Positions 47,416-58,006 of a DNA stretch of 64,000 nucleotides are shown in pieces. The notes under the pieces were generated by a model, which did not search any database, had not been told where the DNA came from, and saw only the letters and a list, made by a program, of their open reading frames with translations. The translations under genes were made by a program, and so were the position numbers. Positions within the stretch are counted from its first letter, which is position 1, and the number at the start of each line of letters is the position of its first letter. The DNA lies in assembly GCF_014077005.1 (NCBI RefSeq), contig NZ_JACGVC010000047.1:248001-312000 (forward strand). The letters are read 5' to 3'. Source of the DNA: Colwellia sp. MB3u-45. Its GTDB lineage: Bacteria > Pseudomonadota > Gammaproteobacteria > Enterobacterales > Alteromonadaceae.

Positions 47416-48189
47416 TTAACTTCTTAAACCAATACCTTTAGTAATTAACACCATAGCAATAGTGTACAAACTCACAATAAGCACGCCTAATACCGAAAAT
47501 GACAAGGTCAAACTCACATCAGAAATACCTAAAAAACCATATCTAAAAGCACTGACCATATACACAATCGGATTGATTTGCGATACACCTTGCCAAAAAT
47601 CAGGTAACAAACTGATCGAATAAAACACCCCACCCAAATAGGTCAGTGGCGTTAATATAAAAGTCGGGATAATAGATATATCGTCAAAACTACCAGCAAA
47701 AATGGCGTTAATTAAGCCCCCTAAAGCAAAGGTAGCTGAGGTAAGTGCTACTGTGGTAATAATCACCCAAATGTTATGTATTTGTATATCAACAAAAAAC
47801 ATAGATACTAGCGTCACTATACTGCCTACTAACATGCCTCGTGCCATTCCGCCGCCCACATAGCCAGCCACAATCACCCAATTAGGTACAGGTGCCACCA
47901 GCATTTCTTCGACATTTCGTTGCCACTTGGCACTGAAAAATGACGAGGCGACATTAGAATATGAGTTGGTAATAACACTCATCATAATCAAACCGGGCAC
48001 AATAAATGACATATAATCAAAGCCACCCATTTCACCAATGCGCGAGCCAATTAACGAGCCAAAGATAACAAAATATAAACTAATGGTAATCGCTGGTGGA
48101 ACCAAGGTTTGCACCCAAATACGCATAAAGCGGTGTATTTCTTTGTGCAGAATACTCTTAAGCGCAATGATATTTCTAGATGATGCCAT
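47416..48189 (-). CDS. yadH: ABC-2 type permease YadH
   Basis: Membrane part of an ABC-2 exporter, 257 residues with about six hydrophobic segments and the ABC-2 signature region (LTYLGGVFYSISLLPDFWQ near residue 180). It pairs with the ATPase 5 bases upstream. Substrate unknown. E. coli yadGH also lies next to the pan genes, so the association is old. Confidence 0.9.
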   Translation of the reverse strand: MASSRNIIALKSILHKEIHRFMRIWVQTLVPPAITISLYFVIFGSLIGSRIGEMGGFDYMSFIVPGLIMMSVITNSYSNVASSFFSAKWQRNVEEMLVAPVPNWVIVAGYVGGGMARGMLVGSIVTLVSMFFVDIQIHNIWVIITTVALTSATFALGGLINAIFAGSFDDISIIPTFILTPLTYLGGVFYSISLLPDFWQGVSQINPIVYMVSAFRYGFLGISDVSLTLSFSVLGVLIVSLYTIAMVLITKGIGLRS

Positions 48190-48194
48190 AATAC

Positions 48195-49136
48195 TTATTC
48201 CTTAACCGCGCTTTTGCTCGCTGCTTGACCGCTACCGACTAGACCAACAAATAACTCTTCTAGGCGATTACTTTTATTTCGCATACTTAATACTTCAATA
48301 CCTTGTTTATTGAGATCAATAAACACAGCATTAATGGTTTGACTTTTTTTAACGTCCACTTCTAAGGTGTGATCATCAATCACTCTAGAGCTAAAATCCG
48401 CCAAGGCTGTTGGCACACTATTTGGCTTTAAATCAAAAACAAAGGTTTCTACATCTAATTTAGCTAATAAAGATTTCATATCGGTATTTTCAACGATAAT
48501 ACCTGAGTCGATAATAGCAATATTTCGGCAAAGCATCTCAGCTTCTTCCAAATAATGTGTGGTTAAAATAATGGTAATGCCTTGCTGATTAAGCTCACGT
48601 AAAAACTCCCACATTGAGCGGCGTAGTTCAATATCTACACCGGCAGTAGGTTCGTCAAGTATCAGCATTTGTGGTTCATGCATTAATGCTCGAGCAATCA
48701 TTAACCGACGCTTCATGCCACCTGAAAGCATACGGGCCGAGTCATTACGTTTATCCCATAAGTCTAATTTTTTTAAATATTTCTCAGCTCGCTGAACCGC
48801 TAATTTACGCTCTACACCGTAGTAACCTGCTTGGTTAACCAAGATTTTCATTAACGACTCAAATTGATTGAAGTTAAACTCTTGCGGTACTACACCAATA
48901 AAGCTTTTCGCTGTTTCAAGTTCTTGATCAATATCATGCCCAAAAACAACAACTTTACCTGCCGTTTTATTCACTAATGACATAATAATGCCGATAGTGG
49001 TCGATTTACCGGCGCCATTGGGGCCAAGCAAAGCAAAAAAATCGCCTTGTTTAACCGTCAGGTCAATACCTTTAAGTGCTTGAAAACCACCTTTATAGGT
49101 TTTCTTTAATCCTGATATTTTTAATGCTGATTGCAT
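48195..49136 (-). CDS. yadG: ABC-2 transporter ATPase YadG
   Basis: 313-residue ATPase: Walker A GPNGAGKST, signature LSGGMKRRLMIARAL, Walker B LILDEPTAGVD, His loop TTHYLEEAE; the C-terminal ~90 residues are the variable extension typical of this type. With YadH it forms an exporter of unknown substrate. First gene of the yadGH operon. Confidence 0.92.
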   Translation of the reverse strand: MQSALKISGLKKTYKGGFQALKGIDLTVKQGDFFALLGPNGAGKSTTIGIIMSLVNKTAGKVVVFGHDIDQELETAKSFIGVVPQEFNFNQFESLMKILVNQAGYYGVERKLAVQRAEKYLKKLDLWDKRNDSARMLSGGMKRRLMIARALMHEPQMLILDEPTAGVDIELRRSMWEFLRELNQQGITIILTTHYLEEAEMLCRNIAIIDSGIIVENTDMKSLLAKLDVETFVFDLKPNSVPTALADFSSRVIDDHTLEVDVKKSQTINAVFIDLNKQGIEVLSMRNKSNRLEELFVGLVGSGQAASKSAVKE

Positions 49137-49338
49137 AGCGAACCTTAAAAAAATTGCGTGCCTTTAACGTGGGGGCAAATTGGTCATTTTCAACTTATAA
49201 TGCATGGTTCTTTCGCCAAAACGCACTGAGTAAGTTACCAAGTAATAATGGCGAACGAGTAAAAAATTGTGGTTAAGGCATTTGCCTTGCCACGGTAGAA
49301 AAATGGCATTAATTTAAGCAAGGGTATAATTGCTCGGC

Positions 49339-49368
49339 AAAAAAAAAGCCCGCAAAATGCAGGCTTTT
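49339..49368 (-). terminator. Terminator of efp
   Basis: On the minus strand AAAAGCC-T-GCA / TGC-G-GGCTTTT with loop TTT (one mismatch), followed by a run of T residues (49347 down to 49339), 25 bases after the efp stop. Confidence 0.9.
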
Positions 49369-49392
49369 GTCATTCGGCATAGTAGCTAAAAC

Positions 49393-49965
49393 TTAAGATT
49401 TACCCGCACGTGACACATAGTCACCATTGCGCGTATCAACTTTTACCACATCACCTATTTGAACAAATAATGGTACACGTACCACGGCGCCAGTTGCCAG
49501 TGTTGCCGGTTTACCGCCAGTGCCTGCGGTGTCACCTTTTAGGCCAGGGTCAGTTTCAGTAATTTGTAATTCAACGAAGTTCGGTGGCTCGACTGAAATA
49601 GGGTTACCATTCCAAAATGTAATGGTACAAATATCACCTTCTGCTAACCACTTAGCGACATCGCCCACGGCTTTCTCATCGGCCGCCACTTGTTCAAAGG
49701 TTACATTATCCATAAAATGCCAAAACTCACCATCAGCATATAAATAACCTAACTCTGAATCCATCACATCGGCGCCTTCAACACTTTCACCTGATTTATA
49801 CGTTTTTTCTAATATTTTGCCAGATATTAACTTACGAATTTTAATACGGTTGAATGCTTGCCCTTTACCTGGCTTTACAATTTCATTATCGATAATGTTA
49901 CAAGGTTCACCATCAATCATTAATTTAAGTCCAGCTTTGAACTGGTTAGTGCTAAAATTAGCCAT
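49393..49965 (-). CDS. efp: Elongation factor P
   Basis: Relieves ribosome stalling at polyproline stretches. Start at ATG 49965 (190 residues, [10 protein letters not shown]...) as in homologues; 12 extra codons upstream (to 50001) are not conserved. The modification site is K34 in KPGKGQAF, the lysine that receives beta-lysine through EpmA and EpmB, and epmB is the divergent neighbour. Three OB-like domains fill the length. Confidence 0.96.
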   Translation of the reverse strand: MANFSTNQFKAGLKLMIDGEPCNIIDNEIVKPGKGQAFNRIKIRKLISGKILEKTYKSGESVEGADVMDSELGYLYADGEFWHFMDNVTFEQVAADEKAVGDVAKWLAEGDICTITFWNGNPISVEPPNFVELQITETDPGLKGDTAGTGGKPATLATGAVVRVPLFVQIGDVVKVDTRNGDYVSRAGKS

Positions 49966-50011
49966 AATTATTATGCTCGTTCGTTCACGCAGTACACGCA
50001 AAGGTTAAAAA

Positions 50012-51040
50012 TTGAATATAGAAATGCCGCAAATAATAACCCAAATCAGCGATAAATTGCACACTTCTTGGCAAAAAGAATTGGCAAATGTTATTACCGA
50101 CCCAAAAACCTTGTTAGAGTTGGTCGAAATTTCACCAAAAAGCTATCAACAGCACTTTGCTGCACGTAAACTATTTCCGGTGCGAGTGCCGCGACCATTA
50201 TTGTCTCGCATTAAAAAAGGCGATATCAACGACCCTATTCTAAAACAGGTTATGCCATTAGATTTAGAGTTCTCAATAACTGACGGTTATAGCGAAGATC
50301 CACTAGAAGAACATGACACCGTTGCCCCCGGATTGCTGCATAAATATAAACATCGGGTATTAATGATGGTGAAAACAGGCTGTGCCATTAACTGTCGCTA
50401 CTGTTTTCGCCGCCACTTTCCTTATGCCGATAACAGCCCAAATAAAGTAAGATGGCAACAAGCACTTAGCTATATTGAACAGCATTTAGAAATCAACGAA
50501 GTGATTTTTAGCGGTGGCGATCCATTAATGGCCAGTGACGAGCACTTGCAATGGTTAATTACCGAAATTGAAAAAATCCCCCACGTGACACGGTTACGTA
50601 TTCACACCCGTTTACCCATCGTTATTCCACAGCGTATAACGCCTGCTTTGGTTAAAACCTTAAGCTTAACAAGACTTAAACCCGTGATTGTTTTTCACGT
50701 CAATCATGCCAACGAAATCGACGCTAACGTTTCACAGGCTATTGAACCTTTGCTTGCGGCCAGAATCCCACTATTTAATCAAAGCGTATTGTTAAAAGGC
50801 ATTAATGACAACGCCAACACGCTAGCAGCACTGAGTGAAGGCTTATTTGATGTCGGTATTCAGCCTTACTACTTACATTTATTTGATAAAGTACAAGGCG
50901 TCGCTCATTTTGATGTTACAGAAGCAGAGGCAAAAAAAATCACTTTGCAGCTAATGGCGATTTTACCCGGCTATTTAATGCCAAAACTTGTCAGAGAAAT
51001 TGCGGGAGAAGCGAACAAAACACCCATCAATTTAACCTAA
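50012..51040 (+). CDS. epmB: EF-P beta-lysine isomerase EpmB
   Basis: Radical SAM/PLP 2,3-aminomutase making (R)-beta-lysine for attachment to EF-P K34. 342 residues; [4Fe-4S] motif C124-x3-C128-x2-C131 in GCAINCRYCFRR, GGDPLM for SAM binding, and PLP-lysine region MPKLVREIAGEANKTPIN at the end. Starts with TTG 50012, with AAGG seven bases upstream; ATG 50024 has none. Its last ~65 bases are duplicated twice in the following 180 bases. Confidence 0.94.
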   Translation: MNIEMPQIITQISDKLHTSWQKELANVITDPKTLLELVEISPKSYQQHFAARKLFPVRVPRPLLSRIKKGDINDPILKQVMPLDLEFSITDGYSEDPLEEHDTVAPGLLHKYKHRVLMMVKTGCAINCRYCFRRHFPYADNSPNKVRWQQALSYIEQHLEINEVIFSGGDPLMASDEHLQWLITEIEKIPHVTRLRIHTRLPIVIPQRITPALVKTLSLTRLKPVIVFHVNHANEIDANVSQAIEPLLAARIPLFNQSVLLKGINDNANTLAALSEGLFDVGIQPYYLHLFDKVQGVAHFDVTEAEAKKITLQLMAILPGYLMPKLVREIAGEANKTPINLT

Positions 51041-51066
51041 CCTTGATGATATAAATATCACCGTAA

Positions 51067-51222
51067 TTTAATGCCAAAATTGGTTAGAGAAATTGTGGGA
51101 GCAGCGAACAAAACCTAAGAACAATTTGACCTAGCATTGGTCATGTAAATATTCACCGTAATTTAATGCCAAAACTTGTTAGAGAAATTATCTTAGAAGC
51201 TAACAAAATGCCAATCAATTAG
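51067..51222 (+). repeat. Two decayed tandem copies of the epmB 3' end
   Basis: The segment beginning TTTAATGCCAAAA inside epmB (50974) recurs at 51067 and 51162, periods 93 and 95 bases, including the AT-rich spacer with TTCACCGTAA. Copy two reads MPKLVREIVGAANKT then stop; copy three reads MPKLVREIILEANKMPIN then stop. Confidence 0.9.
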
Positions 51223-51265
51223 GCATAATAGCGCCATTGAAGACAAGAAACGATGATGAGTTATT

Positions 51266-51562
51266 ATGAGCGAAGCGGTACACAAACAATTAATCGATAA
51301 TATTTCGATCATTTTAAAGAAGTCACTGGCGGCAGACGCCACATTAACTACATTACGTGAAGCCAGACAAGCAGGCTTTGCGGCAATATTTACCCCAGAC
51401 GCTGGCTTTAAATGTTCAGCCAATACTTTTCAGCCATATGTTGAAGAAGTAGCCAATGATTTGGTTTATTGGCAAAAAACCTCAGATCAGCAATCACTGA
51501 TCGATATTGTAAAAAAAATAGAGCAGTTATTTATGGTACTAGCTAAGCTTGAACAAAGCTAA
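51266..51562 (+). CDS. Hypothetical protein, 98 residues
   Basis: Cytosolic, all-helical-looking protein (MSEAVHKQLIDNISIIL, then TTLREARQAGFAAIFTPDAG, and a C-terminal helix LIDIVKKIEQLFMVLAKLE). I do not recognise the family. A strong terminator follows 20 bases after its stop, and the frame shows normal codon use, so it is probably real. It lies directly after the repeated epmB tail. GAG is 8 bases before ATG. Confidence 0.6.
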   Translation: MSEAVHKQLIDNISIILKKSLAADATLTTLREARQAGFAAIFTPDAGFKCSANTFQPYVEEVANDLVYWQKTSDQQSLIDIVKKIEQLFMVLAKLEQS

Positions 51563-51581
51563 ATAGCCAAAAGTTAAAACC

Positions 51582-51609
51582 AAAAAACGCAGTTTAACTG
51601 CGTTTTTTT
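51582..51609 (+). terminator. Terminator after 98-residue gene
   Basis: AAAAAACGCAG (51582-51592) pairs with CTGCGTTTTTT (51598-51608), loop TTTAA, followed by T. Strong and nearly symmetrical. Confidence 0.9.
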
Positions 51610-51756
51610 ATGCCTTAAATTTTATATTTTACTGATGATTTTTCACTTAAAGCTGACAACTAATAGATTTTAGCTGGCACAATCATTACTGAAAATGCTA
51701 ATGAAAAAGGCTGATCAGACTGCTTTGATTACACTGCTCTGATTAGAAAAATCAGG

Positions 51757-52260
51757 CTATTTAATCATGTCATTTTCAAAGGTCTTTCTAAACCAATCAT
51801 CAAGCATATCTTTTTCATAACTTAACGATTCATTACGATATCTAAAACTGCTATGCATTAAAAACCCCATATCTTTTAATGAAACCTCTGCGCTTTTAAC
51901 CACAGTATTATCGGCATTCAATAACTGGTAACTGAACTCTATACGTGGAAAAAAGATATCTTTTATAATGCGAATACGTTTCGTACCACCAAAATTAACA
52001 TCGCCGGCTAAATCTAGGTTCGTTATATCAAAAACTAATTTTTGTTGTTCTGGTAGCGCTTCAGCCATTTTAGCAAAATGCTCTTCAAAGGCTTTAAAGG
52101 TTCTGTCTTTAAAATGTTGACGATGTTCTTGGCCCGCATCAATATCAGAATACTTGTCAGGATTTGTCCACTTAACTTCAACTTGCGCCGCTTGTGCTGT
52201 TGCTGCTGATATTAAAACGACAACAAGGCTTAGTAAACCTGTCATAAATTTATTCATCAT
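51757..52260 (-). CDS. DUF3016 family periplasmic protein
   Basis: 167 residues: signal peptide (MNKFMTGLLSLVVVLISA, cleavage after ATAQA about residue 24) and a mature domain matching the DUF3016 pattern (VEVKWTNPDKYSDIDAG, then FKAFEEHFAKMAEALPE and RIRIIKDIFFPRIEFSYQL, in two parts). Function unknown; DUF3016 proteins are secreted and common in Alteromonadales. Single gene. Confidence 0.8.
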   Translation of the reverse strand: MMNKFMTGLLSLVVVLISAATAQAAQVEVKWTNPDKYSDIDAGQEHRQHFKDRTFKAFEEHFAKMAEALPEQQKLVFDITNLDLAGDVNFGGTKRIRIIKDIFFPRIEFSYQLLNADNTVVKSAEVSLKDMGFLMHSSFRYRNESLSYEKDMLDDWFRKTFENDMIK

Positions 52261-52681
52261 TTCATCCTCTTTATTGTTTGCAGTATAATAGTAGACCGTA
52301 GAAGCTAAGAAAAGTATCGATCTAATTGCTAATTATTGTGTTATAGCATTTTAAGCGGATTTATAACCCTGTATCACACCCCATCAATATCATAGGCACG
52401 TAGCTAATATTACCTACAGTATAAATAATTTTTAGTCTGCCCCCCCTATTGAAGGAGCAATCTATTTATTTTTATCAGTCAGTTTTTTCTTATAAAACAA
52501 CTGACTTGAGTGCTTAATTCAAGCCTATTTATTAACACGTTTATAACGAGCTTACAAAAGGTGCAAAACTTACATCATGACACCCATACGAGCTAGGACC
52601 ACACAGATAAGGACTCAAAAAATACAGCAAACTAAATACCTCTGATTATACCCCTACCCTCACCTTTTATCCTTCTCCCCT
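52261..52681. other. Intergenic gap at left edge of accessory island
   Basis: 420 bases without a gene. One weak inverted repeat AGTCAGTT/AACTGACT (52477-52484, 52499-52506). No direct-repeat border was found by eye. Confidence 0.5.
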
Positions 52682-54979
52682 CTAAATCAATAAGTTTTTT
52701 TGTTCATCGAATTGATATCCTAGCGCTTTATAACCTTTTTCTCGTTTCTTCCACATCCGCTGTAATGTAGGGAAATCATCAATAAAATCGTAAACTTGAA
52801 TAACAGTTTTATTACTCCATTCTCGCTGAATTCTTCCCGCATACTGCGCCAAGATCCCCTCCCAAGCTATCGGTAATGTTATGAATAAAGTATCTAAATA
52901 CGGTAGATCAAAACCTTCACCAACATATTTTCCTGTAGCTAATATGACTAAAGCTTCATCTCCCTCTGCCTTGTTAGATAATAAAGCTATTCGTTCCTGC
53001 CTTTGCTTTGTTGAAATACCGCCATGCAGTTCAACAACCTTTATACCCTTATCAGTCATCATTTTAGCAAGTAATTCAATATGCTCTTTTCTTTCGGTAA
53101 GCACCATAACTGATCTGTCATTATTCACGGACTGCTTGATGTTGTTAACAATCATTTCATTTCTAGCTTGGTCACAGACTAAGTGTTTATAAACTTGAGA
53201 TATATGTGGTTTAGTTTCAAGAATTAACCATTCTGGAGGGAAACAAGTATTAGTTTTAACTACCTTTACATATTGTTCAAAGCTACTGGTAGTTGTTGCG
53301 GCCTTATAAACCAAAGAGCCGATTTGAAAGTGCATTAATTTTTCTAAACCATCTTGGTGTTTAGGTGTTGCGGTAAACCCGTGAATATATTTAGCATGCA
53401 CTGACTTTATCAAACACTCATAGTTTGATGCAGGCAAGTGGTGGCATTCATCTATTAATATTTGCCCATATTTTTCAATTGAAGGTTTAATGTCTATTCC
53501 AGTACGGCTAACTAGGCTTTGATAAGTAGCTACATCAACTTCATAGGTCAGCTTATCTTTACCACCTAATAATGAACCTACTTCCACGTTCGCTAGGAAT
53601 ACTTTTATCCGTTCAAGCCATTGTTCCGCTAATTGGCGGTTATGGACCAAAATCAAGGTATTCACCTTCCTTTTTGCGATAAGAGCTAATCCTGTAACGG
53701 TTTTACCAAAACCCGTCGATGCAACAAAAACACCATTTGTTTGTGCAAATAAAGCATCAACAGATTTTTTCTGCTGGCATTTAAGTTTTCCCGTGAACTT
53801 TATTTTTTCTAGTTGGCTACCTTCAAATCGTTTATCAATATATTCAATCTCTATTTTTTGGCCTGATATGGTGCGAGTAACTTCGGCTAAACAACCTCTA
53901 GGTAAGATTAAATAACCATTTTCTATATGTGCGGAACAAATATATCGACTTGTACCAATCGTTGATAAGCGTAAGGCTTGTCGTTTGTAGAACTCTGGAT
54001 TAGAAAATACTGCACAATGCTTTAGTTTAGAGGTCAGTTTTCCAGGTAAATTAGCGATTGGAACATATAATTGATCAGCTAGCGTTAATGTGACCATCGA
54101 AGGACAATCATTGATCTTAATGCTGTCATCATCGTTAAGTTTATTCCATGGTTCATTCTTTGCGATGTCATCTAGCACTCTTTCAATATAAGAGTTTAAC
54201 TGATTCAACGTTGATTGAAGCTGAGATTTAGTTAGCTTTCGAGTAGCTGCCAATATTGACCACTGATCATTATAAGGAATTCCTTCTTTGTTAATGAAAA
54301 CACTATTGTTATTTTTTCTTGGCTCTAGCTGAAGTGGTAATGCAATGAGATTACCAAAACCACCCTCTGGCATAATATCTTGATTGGGAAATAACCTATC
54401 GAAGCAATCAAATGATAGTAACGGATAGAGTTCCATTGTTTTACGAAGTAAACCATTGCCTAATCGCCGAGCATCACTCGCAGCTACAGCTTCCGAGAAC
54501 AAGATCCATATATGACCACCATTCCCACTTCTTGAACGTTCTAATAGGTAGGGAATATTTAATGATTCGCAAGTCGTTGCAAATGCAGATGTAGCATCAA
54601 ACCAGTCCTCTTTATCAAAATCAGCTGCAAGTAAATATGTTGAATTATCACTTAATAGAGGATAGATGCCGATGGTTTTAAACCCTTTCAAATGTTGATA
54701 AACGGCTTGGTGGTCAGGTACTTTAAAGTGCTGATTTTTACATTCAGTACAACTAATTTTTGGTTTGTTGCAAATCTTTGGCTTCCATTCATTCCAACAA
54801 GCAGGTGAATAGCCACTTCTACCATTTTTTGATTCCCATCTAAATGGGTAAACATCGTTACGGCCTTTAAAATATGAAAGAAAAAGGTCAACTTTAGATT
54901 CAGGAGAGGCGTGTAGATTAAAATTTTGGGCTAATTCAGCTTCATGTTGCGTTATTAACGCTTGGCGATCATTAAGCAA
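52682..54979 (-). CDS. Primase-helicase fusion (AEP primase + SF2 helicase, TOTE type)
   Basis: Two-domain protein of a biological-conflict family. Residues 1-20: coiled-coil. About 25-235: archaeo-eukaryotic-type primase, with catalytic D120 and D122 in LLAADFDKEDW, SGNGGHIW (H156) and FDRLFPNQD; a four-cysteine insert (C61, C70, C77, C80) is a likely zinc site. About 395-765: SF2 helicase, Walker A STGFGKT (421-427), DECH (510-513), GFTATP (534-539), and motif VI region EGFDLPYLDTL. The start is unclear: TTG 54979 is the first start codon, but the coiled-coil continues in frame 28 codons upstream to 55063 without ATG/GTG/TTG. ParDE follows upstream. Confidence 0.8.
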   Translation of the reverse strand: MLNDRQALITQHEAELAQNFNLHASPESKVDLFLSYFKGRNDVYPFRWESKNGRSGYSPACWNEWKPKICNKPKISCTECKNQHFKVPDHQAVYQHLKGFKTIGIYPLLSDNSTYLLAADFDKEDWFDATSAFATTCESLNIPYLLERSRSGNGGHIWILFSEAVAASDARRLGNGLLRKTMELYPLLSFDCFDRLFPNQDIMPEGGFGNLIALPLQLEPRKNNNSVFINKEGIPYNDQWSILAATRKLTKSQLQSTLNQLNSYIERVLDDIAKNEPWNKLNDDDSIKINDCPSMVTLTLADQLYVPIANLPGKLTSKLKHCAVFSNPEFYKRQALRLSTIGTSRYICSAHIENGYLILPRGCLAEVTRTISGQKIEIEYIDKRFEGSQLEKIKFTGKLKCQQKKSVDALFAQTNGVFVASTGFGKTVTGLALIAKRKVNTLILVHNRQLAEQWLERIKVFLANVEVGSLLGGKDKLTYEVDVATYQSLVSRTGIDIKPSIEKYGQILIDECHHLPASNYECLIKSVHAKYIHGFTATPKHQDGLEKLMHFQIGSLVYKAATTTSSFEQYVKVVKTNTCFPPEWLILETKPHISQVYKHLVCDQARNEMIVNNIKQSVNNDRSVMVLTERKEHIELLAKMMTDKGIKVVELHGGISTKQRQERIALLSNKAEGDEALVILATGKYVGEGFDLPYLDTLFITLPIAWEGILAQYAGRIQREWSNKTVIQVYDFIDDFPTLQRMWKKREKGYKALGYQFDEQKNLLI

Positions 54980-55077
54980 AGCAAGCCGCTCTTCATTTAA
55001 TAATTGAAGACGGGCATCTATTTTGGCAAGTTTATTAATATGGCTTTTGGCATGATTATAATGTTACCAAAATACGA

Positions 55078-55368
55078 TTAGAAATGTTTTGAGAGATCCA
55101 TACGTTGATGAAGAATACGAGCAACATCAATACCGATATAACTGACTTGATAAAATACAATATGTTTTTCTACAGGAAAGCTTCTAGCACCATTATAAAT
55201 TTCATTTCTTTCTCTACCAAAATCAGGATATTGAGCAAGTTTTAATAATGCAGCATCTATGGTCTGAGCATATACTTTTGCTTGCTCATTACCCCATGAC
55301 TCAATTGTCGTAGAAATTATTTTAAATAAATCTTCTTCAGCTAAAGGAGATAACCTATAGTTCGACAT
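55078..55368 (-). CDS. parE: ParE/RelE-superfamily toxin
   Basis: 96-residue toxin of the ParE group (gyrase poison family). Typical pattern: YRLSPLAEEDLFKIISTT, then YPDFGRERNEI, FPVEKHIVFYQ and VARILHQRMDLSKHF, the last being the ParE C-terminal strand. It overlaps the antitoxin gene by 14 bases on the same strand, the usual antitoxin-first order. Target (gyrase) is by family, not shown here. Confidence 0.88.
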   Translation of the reverse strand: MSNYRLSPLAEEDLFKIISTTIESWGNEQAKVYAQTIDAALLKLAQYPDFGRERNEIYNGARSFPVEKHIVFYQVSYIGIDVARILHQRMDLSKHF

Positions 55369-55630
55369 TGGTAGACTTACTATCTACTGCAAGGGAGGCT
55401 TGTTCAAATATATCCATGACATTGTGATTTGACGATTCACCTGCAGCTAGCTGTTCAAAACCTTTTGCTACTTCTTCTCGTAAGATCTCAAGTTGCTTGT
55501 TTTTAGCAACGTCTTTCTCAAATAACATCCTTAATCCATCACGGATCACTTCACTTGCTGAGGTATATAAACCATCAGACACCTTTTCATTAATTCTTCG
55601 TTCGAACTCTTTACCTAAAGTAATATTCAT
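55355..55630 (-). CDS. parD: ParD-type antitoxin
   Basis: 91 residues from ATG 55630 (MNITLGKEFERRI); an ATG at 55639 adds three codons. N-terminal ribbon-helix-helix (ITLGKEFERRINEKVSDGLY, then SASEVIRDGLRML) and a C-terminal toxin-neutralising tail. GGAGTG just upstream supports the start. A CACAT-T-ATGTG palindrome lies 27 bases before it, expected for autoregulation by ParD or ParDE. Confidence 0.88.
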   Translation of the reverse strand: MNITLGKEFERRINEKVSDGLYTSASEVIRDGLRMLFEKDVAKNKQLEILREEVAKGFEQLAAGESSNHNVMDIFEQASLAVDSKSTNVEL

Positions 55631-55656
55631 AATTAACACTCCAACTATTGCCTTTT

Positions 55657-55667
55657 CACATTATGTG
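55657..55667. promoter_or_regulatory. Candidate ParDE operator
   Basis: Perfect palindrome CACAT-T-ATGTG 27 bases upstream of the parD start, in its promoter region. Confidence 0.5.
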
Positions 55668-55712
55668 TATGATATGAGCATAGTTCAAGTTTGATGAAAC
55701 AAAGTTAATAAA

Positions 55713-55742
55713 AAAAGCCCGAATATTTCTATTCGGGCTTTT
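55713..55742. terminator. Terminator between parD and groEL
   Basis: 13-bp perfect stem AAAAGCCCGAATA (55713-55725)/complement (55730-55742), loop TTTC, with A/T runs on both sides. About 140 bases after groEL, so it probably ends the groESL transcript. Confidence 0.88.
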
Positions 55743-55879
55743 CAATTTTGAGCTATAAATAATTTTGACTATCTATGCGCAGGATAAACTGTTTAATTCA
55801 AGGCGCTTTATTGTGACGTTTAGTGTTTCTTAAACGAACGATAACGCAACGAAGAAGTTAACAGTTTAGACAAGCATAA

Positions 55880-57562
<1,683 letters not shown>

Positions 57563-57597
57563 TTAATCAGTACAATATAATAGGTAAAAATTAATAA

Positions 57598-57888
57598 TTA
57601 TTCGACGATGGCTAAAATGTCAGTCTCTGACAATATAAGCACTTCTTCACCATCAATTTTTTCAGTTTTTGTACCGTAGCCTTCACTGAAGATAACTTGG
57701 TCGCCAATTTTTACATCTAAGGCACGCACGTCACCATTTTCTAGCATTCTGCCTTTGCCTACCGCAATGACTTCACCACGTGTTGACTTTTCAGCAGCAC
57801 TACCCGTTAATACAATACCGCCAGCAGACTTTGATTCTACTTCTTTACGTTTGATAATCACACGATCGTGTAATGGACGAATACTCAT
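57598..57888 (-). CDS. groS: Co-chaperonin GroES (10 kDa)
   Basis: 96 residues; [16 protein letters not shown] start, mobile loop [23 protein letters not shown] (in two parts), and C-terminal [12 protein letters not shown]. Caps GroEL. GGAGAACAAA precedes the ATG. First gene of the operon. Confidence 0.98.
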   Translation of the reverse strand: MSIRPLHDRVIIKRKEVESKSAGGIVLTGSAAEKSTRGEVIAVGKGRMLENGDVRALDVKIGDQVIFSEGYGTKTEKIDGEEVLILSETDILAIVE

Positions 57889-57958
57889 TTTGTTCTCCAG
57901 AAAAGTTTTATTTTATAAAAATAATGGACTAAAATTTTGGTGCTATTTGCTTGTAGAA

Positions 57959-57989
57959 GTAAGATGGGGATAAAATAAAACTTCACAAG
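57959..57989 (-). promoter_or_regulatory. Sigma-32 heat-shock promoter of groESL
   Basis: On the minus strand, -35 CTTGTG (57989-57984), 14-base spacer, -10 CCCCATCTTAC (57969-57959). This matches the RpoH consensus CTTGAA-N13-15-CCCCATnT. Distance to groES start is about 70 bases. Confidence 0.85.
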
Positions 57990-58006
57990 TCCCTCTTGAT
58001 CTTTTT

